64,000 nucleotides of DNA from assembly GCA_037043455.1 (NCBI GenBank), contig JAWPHD010010370.1, positions 30,375 to 94,374 of the forward strand, given 5' to 3'. The stretch is from Cyrtodaria siliqua. Taxonomy: Eukaryota; Mollusca; Bivalvia; Adapedonta; Hiatellidae. Position numbers and translations under genes: made by a program. Of this stretch, positions 57,078-64,000 are shown piece after piece; position 1 is the first letter of the stretch, and every line of letters begins with the position of its first letter. The notes under the pieces were generated by a model. The model made no database searches. It was not told the DNA's origin and saw nothing but the letters and a program-made list of their open reading frames with translations.

Positions 57078-58270
57078 GATCAGCAGAGCTTATGCCGTGG
57101 TGCGGCGTCCGTCGTCCGTCTGTACGTCTGTCCGTAAACTTTTTTTTGTAGCGACTACTCCTCTGAAACTACTGAATGGATTTTCATGAAACTTTACAGA
57201 AATGTTGCCCATGAAGTCTAGTTGATCCTAGCAAAAATTCATGTTGATGTGAAATCCAAGATGGCCGCCAAATCTAAAAATAGGTTTTTAAAAAACAAGT
57301 TTGTAGCGACTACTTCTTGAAAACTCTAAGTGATATTGATATGGGACTTTTTCTGAAATGATCAGCATGACATGATGTTGGTCCTTGTCAAAAATCGTTT
57401 TGATTCGATGTTAAACATGGCTGCCAGCGGCCATCTTTGTTTACATAGAGTTATATAGTAAAAACTTGTAGCGACTACTCCTCTGAAACTAATGTCTAAT
57501 TGATCCTAGCAAAATTTCAGATCGGCCAGAAATTCAAGATGGCCACCACAGCTAAAAATGGATTTTTAAAAAATAAGTTTGTAGCGACTACTTTTTGAAA
57601 ACTATAAGTGATATTGAGATGGGGCTTTTTCTAAATTGATCAGCATGACATAATAGTTATCCGAGTCGAACATTATTTTGATTCGACTTTAAACATGGCC
57701 ATCTTTGTTTACATAGTGTTATATAATGAAAACTTGTAGCGATTACTCCTTCACACTACTTGGCGGATTTTCATGAAACTTCACACGAATGTTGCTCTTG
57801 ATGTCTTATTGATCCTAGCAAAATTTCAGGTCAGCCGGAAATTCAAGATGGCCGTCATTTCTAAAACTAGATTTTCAAATACAAGTTTGTAGCGACTTCT
57901 TCTTGAAAACTATAAGTGATATTGATATGGGACGTTTTCTAAAATGATCAGCAAGACATGATGTTGGTTCTTGTCAAAAATCATTTTGATTCGATGTTAA
58001 ACATGGCTGTCAGCGGCCATCTTTGTTTACATTGAGTTATATAATGAAAACTTTCAGCGACTACTCCTCTGAAACTACGTGACGGATTTTCATGAAACTT
58101 CACAGGAATGTTGCTCTTGATGTCTAATTGATCCTAGTAAAATTTCAGGTCGGCCGGAAATTCAAGATGGCCGCCACTGCTAAAATTATATTTTCAAAAA
58201 CAAGTTTGTAGCGACTACTTCCTGAAATCAAAATCAATCAGTAGAGCTTCAAGGTCATTGACCTCTTGTT
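57078..58270 (+). mobile_element. Helentron-like tandem-core element, copy F
   Basis: The first ~15 bases are missing: it starts at GATCAGCAGAGCTTATGCCG. The 3' end is complete (ATCAGTAGAGCTTCAAGGTC, ATTGACCTCTTGTT). About three core units, one shortened (CTCTGAAACTAATGTCTAAT, at 57480-57500). Confidence 0.75.
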
Positions 58271-58790
58271 TGAATCGCAGTAGTGTTTTAAAAAGGTTTC
58301 TATACATTGCTGACTTGAAGACGAGGACATTTCTAATGCTTCATAATTATGTCTTTCTTTCTTTTTTTTTCTTCAGTACCTCATTATTGTTCTTTGCGAT
58401 AAAAATCGATGTTTTGTTTTATACCTGCATGCTGTATAGTACATAAAATGCACTCAGTTTTGGCAGCTTATACCGGTATATTATTTTTTTTTTTTTTTAA
58501 AAAAAACACAAAAAAATATATTTTTTTCGTGAAATAAAGGCTGTGCTTGTCTTAGTTTCGATCAAACCAAGCAAAATCGGACTTGCAGTAGTGGTTCAGG
58601 TAACACTGTACTTTGATTTGCTGATTTGCTGATACGATTGTATGAAAGGCATTGCATACAATTTATGCTGTTACAAAGTTAATTCTGATTGTAACCAAAC
58701 ATTGTTTTTTTAGATAAATTTTCAGTTTTTAGTTTGGCCCTTGTGTGAAAATAACAATGCTAATTACATCTGTCTTCTTCTATTTTTCAG
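58271..58790. other. Intron sequence before the next exon
   Basis: Long A/T runs at about 58482-58520. Nothing else recognised. Confidence 0.4.
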
Positions 58791-58832
58791 GAACAAATGC
58801 ATTGTGTATTAGATGCCATGTTTGAGAGAAAG
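58791..58832 (+). CDS. PRKAR2: PKA RII exon: LDAMFERK segment
   Basis: Acceptor TTTTTCAG, donor GTAATG, 42 bp, phase 0 at both ends. Encodes EQMHCVLDAMFERK, corresponding to the EQLSQVLDAMFERI helix at the start of cyclic-nucleotide-binding domain A. It follows the previous exon without gap (FRSLEP-EQMHC). A 14-codon exon separated by a 15-kb intron and a 4.9-kb intron is at risk of being missed by automatic annotation. Confidence 0.95.
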
Positions 58833-58949
58833 GTAATGATGTTTCAAATGCATTTTATAATACTATTATATAACTGGATAACTATTTTACCACAGTCATA
58901 TTATATATAATCCAAGTTTGTCAAGGTTTTAAATTTTGTCTTGTAAGTG

Positions 58950-59090
58950 AGGAAGTGTCGATTCTTACGGATGGCGGGAGGTGTACAGTACTGGTTCTAC
59001 CCAGGAAAAGTGGGTGTCTGCCTCCACTTAGTACATATATAATCTTACATGTGTTCAAAATGACGTAAAACACCATGCAAACAAATTTTG
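58950..59090 (+). mobile_element. SINE, GACGTAAAACACC family, intronic
   Basis: GTGTCGATTCTTACGGATGG, TACTGGTTCTACCCAGGAAA, GGGTGTCTGCCTCCAC, AAAATGACGTAAAACACCAT, with a short tail. Confidence 0.65.
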
Positions 59091-59269
59091 TCTTAAGTCA
59101 GCCTATTTATTGGGCAGCTATTGACCGATTTGAGGTGAGAACAATAAAGACAGAAAAGGGGATCCTTTGGAAGCAACGAACACAAACAAGAGAGAAAGTC
59201 TTGATGATTAAGCATTTATTTGTTTAACTTGGACAGTTTCGAACCTAATTGCAGTAGGGTGTATGATAG

Positions 59270-59939
59270 CAGGGGCGGATCCAGGATTTCAGCTTAGGGG
59301 GGGGGCGTAATATTTTGGTCAATTTTCGGGGTCTGTCTCTAGCCTCATAAAACGTTTGCGGTAGTGCATTGATAGGGTAAAAAAGTCCGTTTTCAAATAA
59401 AAAGCTTTAACAATGTGTTAATTAAACCACTCATTAGCCATTATGCGTCGAGCGAGCGAATCGAGCGAGAATTTTTTTTATACTGAAGGCGTGCATCTAA
59501 ATTGATTGTTTGATATTTGATCTACAGTAACATGGACATACACGTATGAATAAAAAAAAGTCTGTTTTTAAATAAAAGGTGTTAACAATGTGTTAATTAA
59601 ACCACTCATTTGCCATTATGCGTCGAGCGAGCGAGATTTTTATTTATACTGAGGGCGTGCATCGAAATTGTTTGATATATTATCTACAGTAACATGGACA
59701 TACATGTATGAATAAAAAAGTCCGTTTTCAAATAAAAGGATTTAACAATGTGTTAATTAAACCACTCATTTGCCATTATGCGTCGAGCGAGCGAAGTGAG
59801 CGAAAAAAAAATAAAATACTGCGGGCGTGCAACGAAATTGTTTGATATTTTATCTACAGTAACATGGACATACACGTATGATCCGGAATTTTTAGGGGGG
59901 GGGCGCGCGCCGGGTGCGCCCCCCCTGGATCCGCTAGTG
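59270..59939. mobile_element. CAGGG-type element with three internal repeats
   Basis: CAGGGGCGGATCCAGG at the left and CCTGGATCCGCTAGTG at the right, flanked by GATAG (59265-59269 and 59940-59944). The inside has three tandem units of about 160-170 bp (GTCCGTTTTCAAATAAAA, ATGCGTCGAGCGAGCGA, GTAACATGGACATACA). G-runs lie near both ends. Non-coding. Confidence 0.72.
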
Positions 59940-59944
59940 GATAG

Positions 59945-60920
59945 AAACTATAATATTTTGGATTAAACTGTTGCCAAACTCACTTTCCTTCAACTCTTTT
60001 CCTCACCCAATCTTCGTTTAGAATGTATACCTTATAATCATCTTAAAAACATGTAAGTTAATATGTTTAGTGTATAACAGTATAAATAATACATATCCAA
60101 GAACAGTTACTCTGGACGTGTTCTTGTTATGAGTATAATTTATGCATAAAGCGGAGCTATTTGGGCATATCATCCATAACATGGTAATATACTGGCCAAG
60201 TTAATGGAGTGCAAACAGTTAATACCTGCGGAGATGTAGTAAAGCTGTGATAACGGTTCAGTTATGATGGATCATGGACATGTCCCTGCATGTACCATCA
60301 TGATAATTTCCAATGTCACAAGACACCAGAGTTACTTTAATCATATCGAATGATCATCTAACAATTTCAGTTCTCTTGAAATGTCCGTGTCAACACAAAA
60401 TTGTAATCAGTACATCTGACTAATGTCTTGAACATATCTCTAAATGGTATAAACACAGGTACAAATGAAATAATGAAAATTGTAGCTTTCTTTAAATGCA
60501 TGTGCTTTAACATCTATATTAGAAATCTTGCACCGGCTTAACAAAGAAGGTAAAAAATAGGAATATTTTGTTTGGTGGTGAGCATTGTTTCATTGTGGGG
60601 GCTGGTTCATTGGATGGGAGGGGTGGGGATAATCATCAAAGAGACGAGGCTACCCATACGTGTCTTAATACCTACAGACATCGTGTTATGGAGTCATTCC
60701 CATACATGCATCTTTAAAGAGCTGGGGGTCATACCATACTGTTTTTAAGTTACGGGGAAAGTTTTAAAAATAGGCTAGTGATTTAGTTCTTTTGTTGTTG
60801 TATTGGGAACTGCTAAAAGTAGCCCATCAGCTAAGCAAGGTAGGACGGTAAATCATCTGCCTACCGGTTATTAAGGAAAGCCCTTCATGATACTCAACAC
60901 AATGTACACATGTCTGCATA
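59945..60920. other. Intron sequence without a recognised feature
   Basis: Nothing supported. Confidence 0.4.
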
Positions 60921-62045
60921 CACAGATACCGGTTTAAAAAAAAAAAAAAAAAAGTCTTATATTATATTACATACAAGGTCAGCATCGATAAAATCCCAGA
61001 ATATAGGCATGCCTCTCAGAACAACAGCTGCAGTGTTAGTTTTTGAAGTCCCACAGAGCTGGCATATGCTGCAATCAACTCCGCAATAAATTATCTTTCC
61101 AATAACATACACTTTCATATGTCCACACCGCATAAGAAAAGCGCTGGTGCTCGAAAAACACAGAAAACGTACCTGTTTTTAAAAATCAACTCTAAGGACG
61201 TCCGTGTTATTCGCCTATATAGACCCTGGTTGACCGCCGTTTAGCCTTTGCAGAAGCTCCCGCGGACACAACAACTCATCGACACTATTCCTTACGCACA
61301 ATATGTCTTTATCCGTACAATAAATAATGTCCAAGTACCTTTCCGACGATCACAAGTACACGTTTACAACGTTTTCAAAAATCTCCGTATCCGACGACGC
61401 CATTTGTATTGAGAATGCTGGAAGTTGATAGCAAAGCCGCAGAAATATTTGTTAAATTATCTCATTGGATAAAATAAATTTGATTTAAATATTGAACCAA
61501 TGAAGTGGGAGCGATTTGAAAATGTAATGACGTCATGGTTTAATATCAACTTCCGGCATTCTCAATGCAAATGGATACTGAGATTTTTGAAAACGTTGTA
61601 AACGTGTACTTGTGATCGTGGAAAGGTACTTGGACATTATTTATTGCACGGATAAAGACATATTGTGCGTAAGGAATAGTGTCGATGAGTTGTTGTGTCC
61701 GCGGGAGCTTCTGCAAAGGCTAAACGGCGGTCAACCAGGGTCTATATAGGCGAATAACACGGACGTCCTTAGAGTTGATTTTTAAAAACAGGTACGTTTT
61801 CTGTGTTTTTCGAGCACCAGCGCTTTTCTTATGCGGTGTGGACATATGAAAGTGTATGTTATTGGAAAGATATTTTATTGCGGAGTTGATTGCAGCATAT
61901 GCCAGCTCTGTGGGACTTCAAAAACTAACACTGCAGCTGTTGTTCTGAGATGCATGCCTATATTCTGGGATTTTATCGATGCTGACCTTGAGTATGTAAT
62001 ATAATATAAGATTTTTTTTTATTTTTTTTTAAACCGGTATCTGTG
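60921..62045. repeat. Large inverted repeat, ~505-bp arms
   Basis: Left arm 60921-61430 and right arm 61544-62045 are near-identical reverse complements (few mismatches plus A/T-run length differences); spacer 61431-61543. Inside the arms are CTCCCGCGGACACAACAACT and CCGCATAAGAAAAGCGCTGG. The outer edge of each arm is an A/T run next to TACCGGTTT. The spacer itself is partly palindromic (TCTCATTGGAT with ATTGAACCAATGA). No open frame of note. It could be a foldback transposon, and if transcribed it would give a long hairpin RNA. Confidence 0.92.
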
Positions 62046-62231
62046 TCTGCATAGAGGTTTGTATTTTGCACAAGAACAAGAGGCCCAAGAGGGCCTATGG
62101 CAGCTATACTGACTAAAACAGCTCATATTAAGGGGTATCTGTGTCTGCATAGAGGTTTGTATTTTGCACAAGAACAAGAGGCCCAAGAGGGCCTATGGCA
62201 GCTATACTGACTAAAACAGCTCATATTAAGG
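62036..62231. repeat. Exact 98-bp tandem duplication
   Basis: Units at 62036-62133 and 62134-62231 are identical by eye (GGTATCTGTGTCTGCATAGA start). Each includes the end of the inverted-repeat arm and the terminus AACAAGAGGCCCAAGAGGGC of the neighbouring tandem-core element, so that terminus is present twice. Confidence 0.9.
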
Positions 62232-63286
62232 GTTGTCGTCATAAAATTCCCATCAGTACTTCTTTTAAAAGGTTGCAAAAAAACACACAAAACAACAACA
62301 CCTATAACAGAAACTTAAACCCATGCTAATAATTTAAACAAGAGGCCCTAGTTCTTATTTGGTATGGTAATTTAAGGACTAGAAATAAGTTTTGACTGCC
62401 TGTAGAGGGGCCCCTTCATGAAACACAACAATTGTTTAAATAATTTTTGACCGCCTGTAGAGGGGACCCTTTATGCAGAAGAAAAAAAGAGATGTAGGTG
62501 TTGCTTTTACGGCGGGGGCGGCAGCGAAGGCGTCAACATTCAAGTTTTGCGTTTAGGTCATTCTCTCGAAAGTGACCTTAACGCAAATGTAAAAATTATT
62601 TAAGTTATCTGCCCCTTGCTTGGAGGGTCAAGGTCACATTCACATTTGCTTTGTCACGTTGCAATGTACCATCCAAGATACAACTATAAGCAAAGTTTGA
62701 AAGGTGTAGTGCATACAGTTTGCGAGAAATTGACCTCAACACGAAAGTTCAATGTAAAAATTATTAAGTTACCTGCCCTTAGCTTGAAGGGTCAAGGTCA
62801 CTTCCACATTTGCTTTGTCACATTGCAATGCATCACCCAAGATACAACTATAAGCAATCTGGCAACGTTTGGTAAAGGTAGGATGCAAAATGGAGGCACT
62901 AGGGTGTTAAGACAAAATATAGCAATTTTTGTTAATTCAACAGCAATATCTCTGGTGTTATGGGTCCGATCCGACTGGTTTTCGAACTCATCCGAGCTTT
63001 CATTGATATAACTACACTGACAATGTTTCGTAAAGATCAAGTACAAAATGAAGGTCCTATAGTGTAAACAAGACTTAATATGACATTTTTCAGCAAAACA
63101 AGGGCCACAACTCTGGTGTTACTAATCTGATCTGGCTGCTTTTCAAACTCATCCAAGCTTTCATTGACACTGGCAAAGTTTTGTAAAGATCCGATTAATA
63201 ATGAAAGTCTCTATCACGTAAACAAGACGAAAGTTAACGGACGGACGGACGACGCACAACTCGCTTCGGCCAGTAGAGCTAAAAAT
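62077..63286 (-). mobile_element. Helentron-like tandem-core element, minus copy
   Basis: Read on the minus strand it starts TTTTTAGCTCTACTGGCCGA at about 63286 and continues with GTCGTCCGTCCGTCCG. Core units follow (about 62566-62870, shared with 10920-11260), then CAGTATAGCT, hairpin AGGCCC-TCTT-GGGCCT and CTTG-TT. Same anatomy and same first 15 bases as copies C-E, with a different core. Short frames at 62616-63011 and 62798-63046 are shadows. Confidence 0.62.
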
Positions 63287-63763
63287 AATAAAAAACATAA
63301 AAAACTGACGTGCTTGGGCATAGTTTTGTTATGCCCCAGCCAAAATTGGTGGGGCTTAAATGTTTTGGCCTTAACCTTTCGTTCATCCTTCCGTCGTTTT
63401 TACGTTGAATTACTTCTGTATTTTATTTGTTGATTACTAAGGTCGTACATAAATATTCCGTCATATTTCTGATCACCTGTAACCACAAAGTCAAGGTCAC
63501 ACTTGGAAGTTTTGCGTTTAGCGGGAGTATTAGTCAGATATCCAACATTTCTAGTTGCAACAAATAAACAACTGAAATTACGAACACCAAGATGAGCATT
63601 CATTTAACCTGGTGTCGGTTTAAGCGCCGTTGAGCTTTCAACTTTTGAGCATATGAGTAGGGTACCGGTTATTTCCGGTTAAAAAATGAAATCAATATAT
63701 ATAGATGCTGGCTTTTCTTCAGTTAGTAAGCAACATGTTATTTCTGGTTATATTTTGTTTCAG
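63287..63763. other. Intron sequence before the last exon
   Basis: Contains GGGCATAGTTTTGTTATGCC plus CCAGCC at about 63315-63345, a likely isolated 5' end of another tandem-core family. The minus-strand 67-codon frame has no recognised domain. Confidence 0.45.
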
Positions 63764-63828
63764 GTAACGCCAGATGAACATGTGATTGATCAGGGAGATG
63801 ATGGTGATAACTTCTATGTTATAGATGG
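63764..63828 (+). CDS. PRKAR2: PKA RII exon: cAMP-binding domain A, N-terminal part
   Basis: Acceptor TTTCAG, donor GTAAGG. Encodes VTPDEHVIDQGDDGDNFYVI then D and a split Gly codon (GG). EHVIDQGDDGDNFYVI is nearly invariant in RII subunits and forms beta strands of cyclic-nucleotide-binding domain A; the phosphate-binding cassette that contacts cAMP lies further on, in exons beyond this window. Follows the previous exon in frame (MFERK-VTPDEH). Confidence 0.96.
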
Positions 63829-64000
63829 GTAAGGCAGTATTTTTTATTTATAATTTGCTGGCATAATGTGACTCCCTGGGGCAGGTCCAAATTTGACCCC
63901 CAATGTCCTTATTACTGTTTATATGTATTTTGTTCTGACCTTCCTACCCACTCCTTTGCAAAACTGAAAGATCTTTGTATGGTTGATGTGTTAATTATCA
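63829..64000. other. Start of the following intron
   Basis: Begins with the GTAAGG donor. No further exon before the window ends. Confidence 0.7.

Overview
The window is eukaryotic, AT-rich and dominated by repeats, with widely spaced small exons. The only cellular protein-coding gene I can support is a type II cAMP-dependent protein kinase regulatory subunit (PRKAR2-like). Five plus-strand exons (38272-38307, 39007-39059, 43668-43751, 58791-58832, 63764-63828) join in one frame. They encode the autophosphorylation/inhibitor region and the start of the first cAMP-binding domain. Upstream exons (dimerisation/docking domain) were not found. Downstream exons lie beyond 64 kb. The repeat content (rolling-circle-like elements with tandem cores, tRNA-derived SINEs, DIRS-like tyrosine-recombinase elements) together with the protein suggests a mollusc, most likely a bivalve; that is an inference, not a proof.

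Layout. 0.5-21.8 kb holds several related, decayed elements with a DIRS-like tyrosine recombinase (YR) and long inverted ends (513-5093; 12862-14697; 14719-20873; end fragments at 20877-21744). Between the first two lies a TIR-bounded composite (6382-9881) carrying a LINE 3' end and a C-rich satellite element. The 14719-20873 element also carries a tRNA-Leu(CAA)-like gene with an intron. 22-38 kb holds MITEs, SINEs, a second LINE fragment with a clear target-site duplication, and tandem-core elements (23523-24470, 28701-30186, 32447-33420). 38-64 kb is the PRKAR2-like exon/intron region. Its introns hold six same-strand copies of one tandem-core element, a 1.4-kb 27-bp minisatellite, several nested insertions, and a roughly 510-bp-arm inverted repeat at 60921-62045.

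The most interesting pattern is a shared anatomy among otherwise different tandem-core repeat families. Each has a short 5' sub-terminal sequence, core repeats, an inverted 3' copy of the sub-terminal sequence, a short perfect hairpin, and an end of the form CTTG-TT or CTAG-TT. This resembles non-autonomous Helentron (DINE-1-like) rolling-circle elements. No transposase for them is encoded here. Nearly all long open frames in the window are by-products of tandem repeats or decayed transposons.
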